A stretch of DNA of 51,844 nt, from NCBI GenBank assembly GCA_030065935.1, contig JASJCP010000011.1, forward strand, positions 1 to 51,844, read 5' to 3'. The notes beneath the pieces were generated by a model. That model did not search any database, was not told where the DNA came from, and saw only the letters and a program-made list of their open reading frames with translations. The position numbers and the translations under genes are program-made. Shown here piece by piece: positions 8,191 through 20,535 of this stretch (position 1 is the stretch's first letter; the number at the start of each line of letters is the position of its first letter). The DNA is from Xenococcaceae cyanobacterium MO_167.B27 (GTDB taxonomy: Bacteria > Cyanobacteriota > Cyanobacteriia > Cyanobacteriales > Xenococcaceae).

Positions 8191-8676
8191 TTAGCTTAAG
8201 CCAGAGCAAATGTAGTCAAAATAAACACCCATTTCTTTACCAGCATCAGCACCAACTAAGCTAGCAGTAACTTCTTTCATAGCTTGAATAGCTTGAACAG
8301 TAGAAGCAATGGGTACACCTAAAGAATTATAAGTTTCTTTTAGACCATTGAGTACACGCTCATCTAGGATGGAAGGATCTCCAGCCAACATAGCGTAAGT
8401 AGCATAACGGAGGTAGTAGTCGAGGTCGCGGATACAAGCTGCATAGCGACGAGTGGTGTACATATTGCCACCAGGACGAGTAACGTCAGAATAAAGCAAA
8501 GATTTTGCTACTGCATCTTTGACAATAGCAGCAGCATTAGCACTGATTACGCTAGCTGCACGAACTCTGAGTTGTCCGGTTCCAAAATAGCTCTTTAGCT
8601 TGTCCATAGCAGCACCATCTAGGTACTTACCTTGAACGTCAGCAGAATTGATAACGGCGGTAATTGCGTCTTGCAT
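8191..8676 (-). CDS. apcB: Allophycocyanin beta subunit
   Basis: The protein has 161 residues, full family length. Cys81 in [13 protein letters not shown] is the phycocyanobilin attachment site, and Asn71 in [13 protein letters not shown] is the conserved methylated asparagine position. It pairs with ApcA to form the trimers of the phycobilisome core, which pass excitation energy to ApcE and photosystems. It lies 109 bases downstream of apcA in the apcABC operon. Confidence 0.98.
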   Translation of the reverse strand: MQDAITAVINSADVQGKYLDGAAMDKLKSYFGTGQLRVRAASVISANAAAIVKDAVAKSLLYSDVTRPGGNMYTTRRYAACIRDLDYYLRYATYAMLAGDPSILDERVLNGLKETYNSLGVPIASTVQAIQAMKEVTASLVGADAGKEMGVYFDYICSGLS

Positions 8677-8785
8677 AGTTTTATTTCCTTATCTTACCTA
8701 GTCTTAAATGCTTTAACACTGATAAGTTAGTGTGTTTAAGAAGTTTTTGACAGCTATGAGTTTATCTAGCAGGTCACAATGTGTC

Positions 8786-9271
8786 CTACTGCATTGCTCC
8801 GATAACGTAATCGAAGTAGGAAGCAGCTTCTCCTGCATCATCAGCAGACATCATAGAGGTAGCAACGTCTTTCATTTCGCGAACGCTTTGAGCCACTGCA
8901 CCGATGTCAGTTCCTAAAGACTTGTACATTTCACGAACACCTACAAGACCAATTTCTTCAATAGGAGTTACGTCACCAGCAACTACTCCATAAGTGATCA
9001 GACGTAGATAATAGTCCATGTCACGAAGGCAAGTAGCGGTCATTTCTTCTCCGTAAGCGTTACCACCAGGAGAAACAACATCAGGGCGTTTCTGGAAAAG
9101 CTGATCGCCTGCTTGCTTAACAATACGCTCACGAGATTCGGTGAGAGTTTGAGCAATACGGAGACGGCTTTCGCCAGTAGTTACAAATGCTTTAATTCTG
9201 TCTAATTCGCCAGGGCTCAAGTAGCGAGCTTCAGCATCAGCATTCACGATAGATTTCGTGACAATACTCAT
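8786..9271 (-). CDS. apcA: Allophycocyanin alpha subunit
   Basis: The protein has 161 residues when started at 9271 ([21 protein letters not shown]), which is preceded by GGGAGGAA at a 7-base distance. An upstream ATG at 9331 would add 20 residues foreign to the family and is rejected. Cys81 in [14 protein letters not shown] binds phycocyanobilin. ApcA with ApcB makes the core trimers. It is the first gene of apcABC, behind a leader of about 200 nt and a good consensus promoter at 9480-9508. The separate terminator between apcE and apcA indicates that it is transcribed apart from apcE. Confidence 0.98.
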   Translation of the reverse strand: MSIVTKSIVNADAEARYLSPGELDRIKAFVTTGESRLRIAQTLTESRERIVKQAGDQLFQKRPDVVSPGGNAYGEEMTATCLRDMDYYLRLITYGVVAGDVTPIEEIGLVGVREMYKSLGTDIGAVAQSVREMKDVATSMMSADDAGEAASYFDYVIGAMQ

Positions 9272-9479
9272 CGATGAATTCCTCCCAAAAACAATGAAGT
9301 CAAGTATGGATGAGTTGGTTTGATTTTTCAACTAAACAATAGTATCGCAGCTTGTTTAACCAATAGTTCAAAGAAGCTCTCTGCGTTAACAAACCTTTAC
9401 AAGAAGCTAAGAATAGCAATGAACATCAAAGATATTTGGCTTACTCTGTCTTCTTGTCTCTTCCAGACTTGCTCTGGTT

Positions 9480-9508
9480 ACAATACTAGAGTGAGGAAGA
9501 CTAGTCAA
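9480..9508 (-). promoter_or_regulatory. Predicted promoter of apcABC
   Basis: On the minus strand TTGACT (9508-9503) is separated by exactly 17 bases from TATTGT (9485-9480), close to the sigma-70 consensus. Transcription would begin near 9473 and leave a 5' leader of about 200 nt before apcA. The spacing is seen directly; activity is inferred. The remainder of the 9272-9600 leader shows no gene. Confidence 0.6.
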
Positions 9509-9619
9509 GATGCTGTTGAATTTCTGTTTTATACTTGTTTACCCCTACTTACTTAAGTTAGTCTGATTTTTTTTAATAAATCGCAACTTTAAGTTAATAA
9601 AATTATTCCACATCAAAGA

Positions 9620-9673
9620 TAAAAAAAAGGATAGGAAATGGGAAAAAGTCCCCAAAGTTTATTCCTAATCCTT
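9620..9673 (-). terminator. Rho-independent terminator of apcE
   Basis: AAGGATTAGGAA (minus strand, from 9673) pairs with TTCCTATCCTT (to 9627), with an inner GGGGAC/TTTCCC-type segment, followed by a run of eight T at 9627-9620. It sits 47 bases after the apcE stop and upstream of the apcABC promoter, separating the two units. Confidence 0.75.
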
Positions 9674-9719
9674 AAATTTTTAATGAACTAAATTGTCTAG
9701 CAACTTAGATTGATTTTCC

Positions 9720-12413
<2,694 letters not shown>

Positions 12414-12497
12414 TTAAGTATTCTTTTTTACTTATAGTTCCGCTTTTAGATTAAAACTTTTCGTGCAACCTGAGCGTGATTGTTAAGAACTATGTAC

Positions 12498-13193
12498 TTA
12501 TAGGTTTGCGTCTTCAAACTTATAACCTGTTCCTACGACAGTTTTAATAAAAGTAGGGTTAGCTGTATCAGGTTCGATTTTCTTGCGTAGTCTTCTGACA
12601 TGAGTATCAACTACTCTTTCATCGCCAAAAAAATCATTTCCCCAAAGTTTATCTATAATTTGGGTGCGACTCCAAACTCGACCAGGATAGCTCATAAAAG
12701 TTGCTAGCAAATTAAATTCTAAAGTTGTTAAATCAAGAGTTGTTCCGTTGCGAGTTGCAACGTGTTGGTTCAAATCCAAAGTAAAATTCTTAGTGCGATA
12801 TATTTGACTAATTTGCCCTCCATTTCTTAAACTACGACGTAATAAAGCCCTAACTCTGGCGACCAATTCTCTAGGACTAAAAGGTTTTACTAAATAGTCA
12901 TCTGCCCCTGTAGAAAGTCCAATTACTCGGTCTATTTCTTCTCCTCTAGCAGTCAACATCAAGATGTAAGGGTCTTTAATATTGCTTTGTTGACGAATAC
13001 GAGTGCATACCTCTAGCCCATCAAAACCAGGAAGCATCCAGTCTAAAATGATCACATCGGGTTTTTGCTGCTTCCAAGTCTTCAAAGCAGTTAGCCCATC
13101 TTCTGCAATTAGACAAGAAAAACCTTCTCTTTCTAAAGTTTGTTGAATCAGTTGAGCAATTTCTGATTCATCTTCCACAATCAATATGTCCAT
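12498..13193 (-). CDS. OmpR/PhoB-family response regulator
   Basis: The start is taken at 13193 (MDILIVEDESEIAQL), which places the receiver acidic pair at the usual position; an in-frame ATG at 13262 would add 23 charged residues. The receiver domain (about 1-120) has the phospho-acceptor Asp in VIILDWMLPG, the Thr of MLTAR and Lys of YLVKPF. A winged-helix DNA-binding domain (about 130-228) follows, with ERVVDTHVRRLRKKI and the VGTGYKF end. It is a two-component transcription regulator; no histidine kinase lies beside it. It is divergent from the chemoreceptor gene with about 160 bases between starts. I cannot name the specific paralogue. Confidence 0.92.
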   Translation of the reverse strand: MDILIVEDESEIAQLIQQTLEREGFSCLIAEDGLTALKTWKQQKPDVIILDWMLPGFDGLEVCTRIRQQSNIKDPYILMLTARGEEIDRVIGLSTGADDYLVKPFSPRELVARVRALLRRSLRNGGQISQIYRTKNFTLDLNQHVATRNGTTLDLTTLEFNLLATFMSYPGRVWSRTQIIDKLWGNDFFGDERVVDTHVRRLRKKIEPDTANPTFIKTVVGTGYKFEDANL

Positions 13194-13353
13194 AGTGCGC
13201 TCTTTACAGTGGCAAATTGCCTCACTATCTTTAATGTAAAATTTAACTCTTTTTTTGGGCAATATAAAGCTAGAATGTTGTGGTTTATAAGTATTTGTTT
13301 ATTAATTACTATTTAGCTTCACATCTTGAGACAATATCTAAAATTAATCGCTT

Positions 13354-15489
13354 ATGAAAATCAACTTGTCCCAAAGTTTGCGCTTTCGGATGCCCTTATT
13401 AATTACTTTGGGTATTATGCCTTCAGCTATTGCAGCAATCATTTGGGTAGGTCAGTATGTCAACAAAAACCTGATTGAGCCTTCTACCAAAAATACTTTA
13501 GAACTAAAAGCTCAATCTTTGAATGAAACTACATCTCGTTGGATAGAGATGAACGTTTTGGCTCTGAAAAATTTGAGTCAGCAACCCGCTACTAGAAGCT
13601 TAGAGCGGAAAGCACAAGAATCGGTACTAACGGAATTCACTCGTACTTATCAAGATATATATTTAGCCCATACCATAGGGCTGAATGGAATGAATATTGC
13701 TCGTAGCGATGGTCAAGTTCCTAGAAATTATAGCGATCGCGTTTACTATAAAGGGGCTATAGCTGGTAATGATATCACTTATCAAACACTAATCAGTCGC
13801 ACTAACAAACAACCAGCACTTTGTATGTCCACTCCGATTAAACAGGATACTGTAATATCAGGAGTAAGTAGTATTTGTACTATTCTCAATCAAATAGCAG
13901 AACCAGTAGGTGCAATTCGTATTGGGGAAACTGGCTATGGTTTTGTAGTGGATAATCTCGGTCAGGTTTTGGCTCATGGAGATCCTGCTTTTGTTCAAGG
14001 AGAGGAATTAACAGATTTAAGCAACTCTCCACCAGTGAAACAGCTTTTAGCAGGGAATGAAGGTTACTCTACTTTTACTGATGAGGAGGGTATTAAATGG
14101 GTTGCCTATGGTAGTCGGTTAGAGAATGGTTGGGGAGTTATAATTCTGCAAGAAGAAGCAGAAGCCTTTGCTCAAAAGAGATATATTCAAAACATAACTG
14201 TATTTATTTCCGCCCTGGCTTTGGTGGCAATAGGTGGTTTAACCTGGGTACTAGCAAATACCTTGATCAAGCCAATTAGGGAGCTTACAGAAGCATCTTT
14301 AAATTTTGCAGAAGGGAAATTAGATAGCAAAATTGAGACCTCAAGACAAGATGAGTTGGGTTTGCTGAGTGAGTCTTTTAATCAAATGGCGCAACAGATC
14401 AAAGATTCTTTTATCGCTATTGAAGAACGCAATGCTGAGTTAGATAAATTATTGCAGGAGAAAAAAGCATCAGAACAAGAACAGAGATTAGCTAAAGAAA
14501 AATTGCAGCGACAAGTGCAAACACTAAAAATTCAACTTGAACCAGTGAGTCAAGGAGATTTAACAGTTCAGGTTGATGTGAGCAATGACGAAATTGGCAC
14601 TGTAGCCAGCTACTACAATAAAACTATTCAAAATTTGCGACAAATAGTAGCTGAGGTCAAAAATACTAGTGAAGTAGTAGCTCAAACCACTAATAGCAGT
14701 AAAAATGCGATCGCGCAACTTTCCCAGGGTGCATTACAGGAGACAGAAGAAATCATTACAGTATTCAATAAAGTACAACAAATAGTGGAGTCAGTTCAGT
14801 TAGTGGCTGGCTCCGCTCAAGAAGCAGAAAATAGCATCAAAATAGCTACTAAAACAGTTAAACAAGGAGATGCTGCCCTTAATGCTACTGTAGAAAGAAT
14901 TGTAAATCTGGGGGAATCTACCACTACTGCTAAAGAACAAGTGCAGAAATTGGGTAAAGCTTCACGCAGAATTGCCAAAGCCGTAGAATTAATCCGCAAA
15001 ATTGCCCTACAAACTCATGTTTTAGCAGTAAATGCTTCCATTGAAGCTGCAAGGGCTGGTCAAGAAGGAATGGGATTTAATGTAGTAGCAGAAGAGGTAC
15101 AATCTCTTGCTGCACGCTCGGCAAAAACTGCTGAGGAAATTGAACAATTGGTTTTAGAAATACAAACCGAGACTCGTAAAGTGGTTAAAGTGATGGAAAA
15201 CAATAATCAAGAGATTTTAGCCGAGAGTAAATCTATGCAAAAGACTCGCGCTTCTCTAGAACAAGTGACCAATGCTAGTTTGGAAATTGACCGCCTAGTC
15301 ACAATTATTACTCAAATGGCAACGGAGCAATCTCAAACCAGTGAAACCGTTACCGCCAATATCGAACAACTAGCTGCGATAGCTAATAACACTTCCGCTT
15401 CCGCAACTGATGTATCTATTTCTTTTAGAAAGTTATTGCACGTTACAGAAAAACTGCAAGAAAGTGTTGGTCAATTTAAGATCAACTAG
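13354..15489 (+). CDS. Methyl-accepting chemotaxis protein (Cache-HAMP-MCP)
   Basis: The protein has 711 residues. A first membrane segment lies at about 12-33. A periplasmic Cache-type sensor of about 240 residues follows, with an RSDGQVPRNYSDRVYYKG block typical of dCache modules, then a second membrane segment at about 285-308. A HAMP domain (KPIRELTEASLNFAEGKL), a coiled coil and a second HAMP-like unit (QGDLTVQVDVSNDEIGTVASYYNKTI) come next. The C-terminal signalling domain contains ALQTHVLAVNASIEAARAGQEGMGFNVVAEEV. It senses an extracellular small molecule or light-related cue and signals through CheA/CheW-like proteins to type IV pili. The PilJ/PixJ-type architecture fits phototaxis or chemotaxis. 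No che genes are adjacent. Confidence 0.9.
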   Translation: MKINLSQSLRFRMPLLITLGIMPSAIAAIIWVGQYVNKNLIEPSTKNTLELKAQSLNETTSRWIEMNVLALKNLSQQPATRSLERKAQESVLTEFTRTYQDIYLAHTIGLNGMNIARSDGQVPRNYSDRVYYKGAIAGNDITYQTLISRTNKQPALCMSTPIKQDTVISGVSSICTILNQIAEPVGAIRIGETGYGFVVDNLGQVLAHGDPAFVQGEELTDLSNSPPVKQLLAGNEGYSTFTDEEGIKWVAYGSRLENGWGVIILQEEAEAFAQKRYIQNITVFISALALVAIGGLTWVLANTLIKPIRELTEASLNFAEGKLDSKIETSRQDELGLLSESFNQMAQQIKDSFIAIEERNAELDKLLQEKKASEQEQRLAKEKLQRQVQTLKIQLEPVSQGDLTVQVDVSNDEIGTVASYYNKTIQNLRQIVAEVKNTSEVVAQTTNSSKNAIAQLSQGALQETEEIITVFNKVQQIVESVQLVAGSAQEAENSIKIATKTVKQGDAALNATVERIVNLGESTTTAKEQVQKLGKASRRIAKAVELIRKIALQTHVLAVNASIEAARAGQEGMGFNVVAEEVQSLAARSAKTAEEIEQLVLEIQTETRKVVKVMENNNQEILAESKSMQKTRASLEQVTNASLEIDRLVTIITQMATEQSQTSETVTANIEQLAAIANNTSASATDVSISFRKLLHVTEKLQESVGQFKIN

Positions 15490-15754
15490 AAATAAATTAC
15501 ATAGTGAGGGTAGGGAATAGGTAATAGGGATTGGTGAGACCCAACTCGTTGCTTCGCGAGTGGGGATTGGTGATTGGGGAATAAGTAATAGGTCAGGGGT
15601 CAGGGGCACCGAAGGAGACTTCACAACAAAGCCGATCTTCTGGCTAATTACCTAGATATATTAAGTCTCCTCCTGGGAGGGTCAGAGGTCAGGGGTATTT
15701 ATATTTCTTCATCCTTCATCCTTATCTCCCCAAGGATGTGGGGAATTTTGTTGG
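15490..15754. repeat. Intergenic region with simple GGGA-type repeats
   Basis: This stretch holds degenerate runs (GGGAATAGGTAATAGGGATTGG, GGTCAGGGGTCAGGGG) and a small hairpin (ACTCG-TTGCTT-CGAGT, 15544-15560). No convincing gene is seen. A GAGGGTCAGAGGTCAGGGG stretch near 15676 repeats the same theme. Confidence 0.4.
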
Positions 15755-16300
15755 CTATAGTTGTGAGATGATTTGATTGGTAACTTCTTCAGGAGATAAC
15801 TCGCCGTTAATAGTCAGAAGGCGATCGCAATATTGATAATATTCCAAAATAGGAATGGTAAAATCTTGAAAGGACTGGATACGGCGTTGGATGACTTCTG
15901 GTTGATCGTCAACTAAGCCCCTATTTAAAGCCCTTTCTTTCATCAAAGACTCACTGACTTTCAGATAAATTGCCCAATCGAGCTTTTGATGTAATTTGTG
16001 TAATAAAAAATCTAGTTCTTCAGCTTGAAATGCGGTGCGGGGATATCCTTCTAGTATCCAACCTTGACTAGCATCTGACTCTTGCAATCTCCGTTTAATA
16101 AATTCGATCATCAGTTCATCTGGTACTAGTTCCCCTTTTTCTAGATAAGGTTGAGCTTTTTTTCCTAACTCTGTACCAGAGGTGATTCCATCTCGCAAAA
16201 TACTACCTGTAGAAATACTGGGAATTTGATAATGAGCGCACAACGCGGACGTTTGCGTTCCCTTTCCTGAACCAGTACCCCCTAACATTACTAATCTCAT
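15755..16300 (-). CDS. adk: Adenylate kinase, short form
   Basis: The protein has 181 residues. The P-loop is GGTGSGKGTQ (7-16), the AMP-binding region STGSILRDGI follows, and LEGYPRT is the conserved Arg-containing strand. After the LID position (NRGLVDDQPEVIQRRI) no four-Cys zinc motif is present, so it is the short-LID form. It converts AMP and ATP to two ADP. Cyanobacteria often carry this as a second adk outside the ribosomal cluster. It lies 125 bases downstream of the Zorya-like zorC on the same strand; the link could be accidental. Confidence 0.93.
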   Translation of the reverse strand: MRLVMLGGTGSGKGTQTSALCAHYQIPSISTGSILRDGITSGTELGKKAQPYLEKGELVPDELMIEFIKRRLQESDASQGWILEGYPRTAFQAEELDFLLHKLHQKLDWAIYLKVSESLMKERALNRGLVDDQPEVIQRRIQSFQDFTIPILEYYQYCDRLLTINGELSPEEVTNQIISQL

Positions 16301-16424
16301 CTTATCTCTTGGCTGAAGACTTTATCTAGGAACTTCGATTAATTAGTCAATAAGTTGACCAATAAATAGCATAGCATTGGGTTTCCTCGATCTAAACTAC
16401 CCATTAATCTTTTTAATATTCCTA

Positions 16425-17915
16425 TCAAGGTTCATTTTGTGAGTATTTGAGAAATTCGGGAGCGTGATTTTGACAATAAGCTTTGGCTTCATCATTTAGT
16501 TGCTCAATATTACTTCGCCATGTATTTAACATCTTTTCTCTTTGTTTCAGAATATCGAAATTAGGTTTAGGTAGTCCTGTTATAGAATCGTATCTGCTAC
16601 AGTGCTTAGGTAAACCCAGAAAATAAGTAATTCCTTGATTCGCTCTAATGTTTTTACTATGTAAATATTCAACACAAAAATATTGCCAAGCAAGTTTATG
16701 ATCTAAATATTTTCCTCTTAAAGCTCTTATTTTTTTTACTGATAAATCTACTCGATCAAAAAGTATCTTTTCTAAGTTAGAGTTGGATTTTAAAATTCTT
16801 GTTTCTCCTACTTTACCTCTAAAAAACTCCACAATAAAAATATCTTCAAAATCAAAAATACAAATTTCCGTTGGTTCACTATTATCCTCTTGAAGAATAG
16901 TGTAACTTTTAGCATCAATTTCTGAGCCTACTACTTTAACAGATTCTCTCGGCAACAATATCCTAATTTTAGAAAAGCGATCGCTAAAATGCGACCAGAA
17001 AGTTTTTCTACTGTTTAATCTTTTATATTCGGGATCATCTAAGTCAATAATAGTATTGACAATTTTTTCAAATTCTTTATAGTTAACTGCTCCAACTAGT
17101 TTTCTTATGGCAGCTTTAGCTTGTGAAGAAAGTTCTTTATAATAGGAGTTGGTAATATTAGGATTATAATTTTTTCCTAGCCAATCTGATAATCTTGGAT
17201 GTTTACTTAAGACTTCAGCAGAATTATTAACTAAGATATTTTCTACATTTTTATGCTGTTGCTGAGGAGAGATTTGCTCGAAACAGCGAAGTAACCATTC
17301 TAGATATTGGTCTGTTATTGTATATGGACAAGATGCTCCAATGAAGTTATTAGCTTGATTAAAAATAGAGATTCTTGCAGACAATCTCAAGATTGCTCTT
17401 AATTCTGAAGGAGTTAAATATTTTTTTTGACAAATTTCTGCTATACCACGAGGATTATCTATTTTTATATTCTGAAATACTTTGACTATTAATCTCTCGC
17501 TTATGCAATTAGAGAAGGTATCTTCTAAAGATTGAGCAATAATTCTTTTACCTGATTTACTTAGAGTTAAAGCTAAGTGATTAAGTAGCTTATGTTGTAA
17601 CCAAGAATTCTGTTTACTTGCTTGCCAAATATTTTCAGATGTTTTAGTACTTTTATTCGGATTTTCTCTATCCCACTTTTCTTTATTATATAAGCAATAA
17701 ATCCATTCTAAACTGGTGATATTTGTCGTGCTACGAGATTCGATATCTTTAATTATGTTATCAAGACTGCGCCAAGATAAATTATGTGCAGCAGCAACAC
17801 CAATAGGTAATGATGCAGATTCTTTTTTTAGATTATTATTTCTTAGTTTTGTTAACTCCGTAATGTTGACTTGTTGTATTGCTGGTAATTGTAGTTGTGA
17901 AAATTGATAGTTCAT
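16425..17915 (-). CDS. zorC: ZorC-like EH-signature protein
   Basis: The protein has 496 residues, mostly helical, without membrane segments or a known catalytic motif. The C-terminal part (about 395-450, GKYLDHKLAWQYFCVEYLHSKNI) fits the EH-signature pattern with conserved acidic and His positions. The assignment rests largely on context: the gene sits directly behind MotB/OmpA-like and MotA-like genes in the order zorA-zorB-zorC, as in Zorya defence systems. In studied Zorya systems ZorC binds DNA and cooperates with the ZorAB motor. Known ZorC is about 560 residues, so this one is slightly short. The start at 17915 lacks an obvious ribosome binding site; the gene follows zorB by 26 bases. 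No helicase ZorD or HNH nuclease ZorE follows. Confidence 0.7.
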   Translation of the reverse strand: MNYQFSQLQLPAIQQVNITELTKLRNNNLKKESASLPIGVAAAHNLSWRSLDNIIKDIESRSTTNITSLEWIYCLYNKEKWDRENPNKSTKTSENIWQASKQNSWLQHKLLNHLALTLSKSGKRIIAQSLEDTFSNCISERLIVKVFQNIKIDNPRGIAEICQKKYLTPSELRAILRLSARISIFNQANNFIGASCPYTITDQYLEWLLRCFEQISPQQQHKNVENILVNNSAEVLSKHPRLSDWLGKNYNPNITNSYYKELSSQAKAAIRKLVGAVNYKEFEKIVNTIIDLDDPEYKRLNSRKTFWSHFSDRFSKIRILLPRESVKVVGSEIDAKSYTILQEDNSEPTEICIFDFEDIFIVEFFRGKVGETRILKSNSNLEKILFDRVDLSVKKIRALRGKYLDHKLAWQYFCVEYLHSKNIRANQGITYFLGLPKHCSRYDSITGLPKPNFDILKQREKMLNTWRSNIEQLNDEAKAYCQNHAPEFLKYSQNEP

Positions 17916-17941
17916 TATGATGGAGGTTGTACTTTTGTTTC

Positions 17942-18637
17942 TTAGATATCTATTTGATCGAGTAATTCACTAAAGTTTTCATGACTAAATTGGAAACGAA
18001 ATACAACTCTGCGATCGCTTGAATTATCTTTACTTTGATCTGCATCTATTTCGCCTCTTCCTGATGCTAAAAGTTTTTGTTTAAATTGATTTTTAGTACT
18101 AAAATCAACTTCTTCTGAAAAAATATAATTAGATACTGACAAAGCCCTTCTTAAACTTAGTTCCATATTAGCTGTATCAGAACCACTAGAACTAGTATGA
18201 CCTTCAATAATAATGCGAGAAACATAGTCAGTTAATATTGCATCAGAAAAAATCACTTGACTGTAGATAGGAATAAATTGTTTAAGAAACTGTTTTCCTT
18301 CTGATTTTAAAATAGCACTTCCTTCATCAAATAAAAGGCGATCGCCTATTTTAACTTCTCCTGTTTTTCGATCTACTTCCACTTGATATTCATTACTCAG
18401 TTTTTCTTCAAGAGCATTTTGTAATGCAATGGGTAAAGCAGAAATTAATTGCTCATATTTATCTACTTTTCTTTGTAGTTCTTGGGCTTTTCTTATTTCT
18501 TGCTGAAGCTGTACTTGAACTACGATAAATAGTAGAGCAAAAAACATTAATAACCCAGACATTAAATCACTAATAGATAGCCATACTCCAGAATCTTCTT
18601 CGTCAACTATTTCTGGTTGATATTCAAATACATTCAT
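17942..18637 (-). CDS. zorB: ZorB-like MotB/OmpA-domain motor subunit
   Basis: The protein has 231 residues. A single N-terminal membrane segment (about 25-44) starts with SISDLMSGLL; Asp24 lies where the ion-carrying aspartate of MotB/ZorB is found. A short coiled region precedes an OmpA-type peptidoglycan-binding domain (about 95-220) with IEGHTSSSGSD, ELSLRRALSVSNYI and a final SDRRVVFRF. It should form the peptidoglycan-anchored stator core with ZorA. AAGGAA is located upstream of the ATG. The gap to zorA (68 bases) contains a strong palindrome, unlike the other tight spacings of the operon. Confidence 0.85.
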   Translation of the reverse strand: MNVFEYQPEIVDEEDSGVWLSISDLMSGLLMFFALLFIVVQVQLQQEIRKAQELQRKVDKYEQLISALPIALQNALEEKLSNEYQVEVDRKTGEVKIGDRLLFDEGSAILKSEGKQFLKQFIPIYSQVIFSDAILTDYVSRIIIEGHTSSSGSDTANMELSLRRALSVSNYIFSEEVDFSTKNQFKQKLLASGRGEIDADQSKDNSSDRRVVFRFQFSHENFSELLDQIDI

Positions 18638-18660
18638 TTTATTTAATTCCTTTAATATTA

Positions 18661-18686
18661 GTAGGGTGGTGCATCGCCCACCCTAC
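18661..18686. repeat. Palindromic repeat between zorA and zorB
   Basis: Arms GTAGGGTGG (18661-18669) and CCACCCTAC (18678-18686) form a perfect 9-bp stem. A closely related, longer palindrome occurs at 44333-44357. The pair looks like a dispersed miniature repeat. In the zorAB transcript it would form a stable hairpin just after the zorA stop and may affect mRNA stability or subunit ratio. Confidence 0.65.
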
Positions 18687-18705
18687 CATTGACAATGATG
18701 ATTAA

Positions 18706-20514
18706 TTAAATAGCTAATTTTTGAGGATTGCCAGATTCATTTTGTAACTCTTGAGTAGCAGCAACCAAATAATTAGCAACTTCGATTAGTTGATTAGAAT
18801 AGCTATCGAGTTGATTATAAACATCAGCAGCAGAACGATCTAAATCTTGAAGACTTTGAGCATAAGATTCATTAGTTTGTTGTAGATAATTTTTCAGATG
18901 TTCATTATTATTTTTTAAAGCTTCATTGAGATGTTTAACTACATCATCTTGTTGTTCATTTAATGTTTGAATCATTTGCTTGTACTGTTTTGTTACTTGT
19001 TGTGCATTCTTACCAACATCACGGAAAAACTCTTGTTGTTCAGCTAATCTTTGACTATCACTTAAACCAATAGCATTAGCAAGATTGCTAGTAACTTTTA
19101 CAGTTTGCTGAATCTTGTCCATACTGGTATCAATTTGTTCTATTAGCTTTTCTCTTTTCTCCACATCTTCTTGGAATACTTGGCGTATTTGTTCCACAAC
19201 CACGTGTAATTCTTGATGTTGATCTTTCAAAAATTCAGTAAGGCGATTTTGGTATTCTTCTCTAAATACTTCTAATTCTTGCTGAACTACTTGATTGGTA
19301 TCGCTAATAATTCCATGAATATCTTTAAAAGTACTCGCAACAGTATCAGCATTCTCTTTAAAGATAACTCTTTGTTGTTCCATTCCTTCAATACTTTTAT
19401 CTACAGCACGATTAATTTCTACAGAAACATCCTCTAATACTCCTTTCGTTTCCCCCTGGAAATTACTAAGAATATGTTGTAATTCTGTAGCAAACTTATT
19501 CAGATCGTCTAATGTATCTTTTTGGAAAGTTTGAATTGTTTGTACTGCACCTGATAAACTTTGAGTTATTCCACCCAATTCGTCTTTTAATTCTCTAACT
19601 GCTTCTGATGCTTCTTTAGTTAACTCTGAACTTTGATCTAATCTTGTAACAACAGGTTCAATTAATTCATCTCGTAGCTGTTTAACTAGCAATTCTACTG
19701 TAGAAACTTGACTGTACTGTATTTCCCTAATTGCTTTTACCTCTTGCAATAACAGATTGTTTGAAGAGGAAATAGCTTCCCCAACAGCATTACCAATAGC
19801 TTGAGGATTTAATTGGTTTAAACCTGATAGATTTTTAGCGACTTTTTCTAGACTAACAGCAGCATTTTGCGTTGCTTTATTATCTAAACGAGATAGTAGG
19901 CTTGTAGGTGTTTCAATATAACCAATATTGGTAAGTTGTTTTCTTAACCGATCCCTTAATTTCTCTTTAAATAGTTTACTAACAGCAATGATGAGTATCA
20001 AAATACTGGCTGCGCCCAAACCCCATAAAGAAGTTTCAAAAGCACCTTTCATTCCTTCTAAAAGTTCAATACTAGCTTTAATTAAAGCTTCTGAATCGTT
20101 TAAATTATCTAGACTTATTTCTTGTAACCCAAAATAAATTCCACTAAATGTACCCAATACACCTAACGCTGTTAAAAGTGTAGGTGCAAAATAAATTGAA
20201 CTTCTAGGAATTGCTTTAGATAATCCAACAGGATAAGATATAACTATTAACTTATTTCCTTTTAATTGAGGTCTAAAGTAATTCTCGTCAAATGTACCTG
20301 CAAGATGTTGAAGACACCAAGAAATTACTTGATCTTTCTTGTTGCCAAATCGATCAATATTTTTAGTTTTAAGATATTGTTTCAGTAATTTAATACTTTG
20401 AGAATCTGAAGCTAATTGATTTAGCTTATAAAAATATATAGAAATCAATTCAATAACAAGAAAAACTAAACTCAAGCCAATAATAATAGCAACTAAGATT
20501 TCATTACTAATCAA
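18706..20514 (-). CDS. zorA: ZorA-like MotA/TolQ/ExbB channel protein with long cytoplasmic tail
   Basis: The protein has 602 residues and starts at TTG (20514) with AGGAG eight bases upstream. Membrane segments lie near 5-28, 108-130 and 160-182; the core motif PTLLTALGVLGTFSGIYFGL matches MotA/TolQ/ExbB proton channels. From about 185 to the end it is a long, mostly coiled-coil tail. Such a tail is the feature separating Zorya ZorA from flagellar MotA, and is believed to pass the infection signal to cytoplasmic effectors. It partners with ZorB and is 21 bases downstream of a 111-residue gene. It may alternatively belong to a non-defence ExbB-like family, but the ZorB/ZorC neighbours argue for Zorya. 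Confidence 0.85.
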   Translation of the reverse strand: MISNEILVAIIIGLSLVFLVIELISIYFYKLNQLASDSQSIKLLKQYLKTKNIDRFGNKKDQVISWCLQHLAGTFDENYFRPQLKGNKLIVISYPVGLSKAIPRSSIYFAPTLLTALGVLGTFSGIYFGLQEISLDNLNDSEALIKASIELLEGMKGAFETSLWGLGAASILILIIAVSKLFKEKLRDRLRKQLTNIGYIETPTSLLSRLDNKATQNAAVSLEKVAKNLSGLNQLNPQAIGNAVGEAISSSNNLLLQEVKAIREIQYSQVSTVELLVKQLRDELIEPVVTRLDQSSELTKEASEAVRELKDELGGITQSLSGAVQTIQTFQKDTLDDLNKFATELQHILSNFQGETKGVLEDVSVEINRAVDKSIEGMEQQRVIFKENADTVASTFKDIHGIISDTNQVVQQELEVFREEYQNRLTEFLKDQHQELHVVVEQIRQVFQEDVEKREKLIEQIDTSMDKIQQTVKVTSNLANAIGLSDSQRLAEQQEFFRDVGKNAQQVTKQYKQMIQTLNEQQDDVVKHLNEALKNNNEHLKNYLQQTNESYAQSLQDLDRSAADVYNQLDSYSNQLIEVANYLVAATQELQNESGNPQKLAI

Positions 20515-20535
20515 AAGTATTCTCCTGACAATTAA

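Noticed and set aside
9332-9556. Plus-strand ORF in the apcA leader
   Set aside because: It lies antisense to the apcABC leader and promoter, no domain or ribosome binding site.
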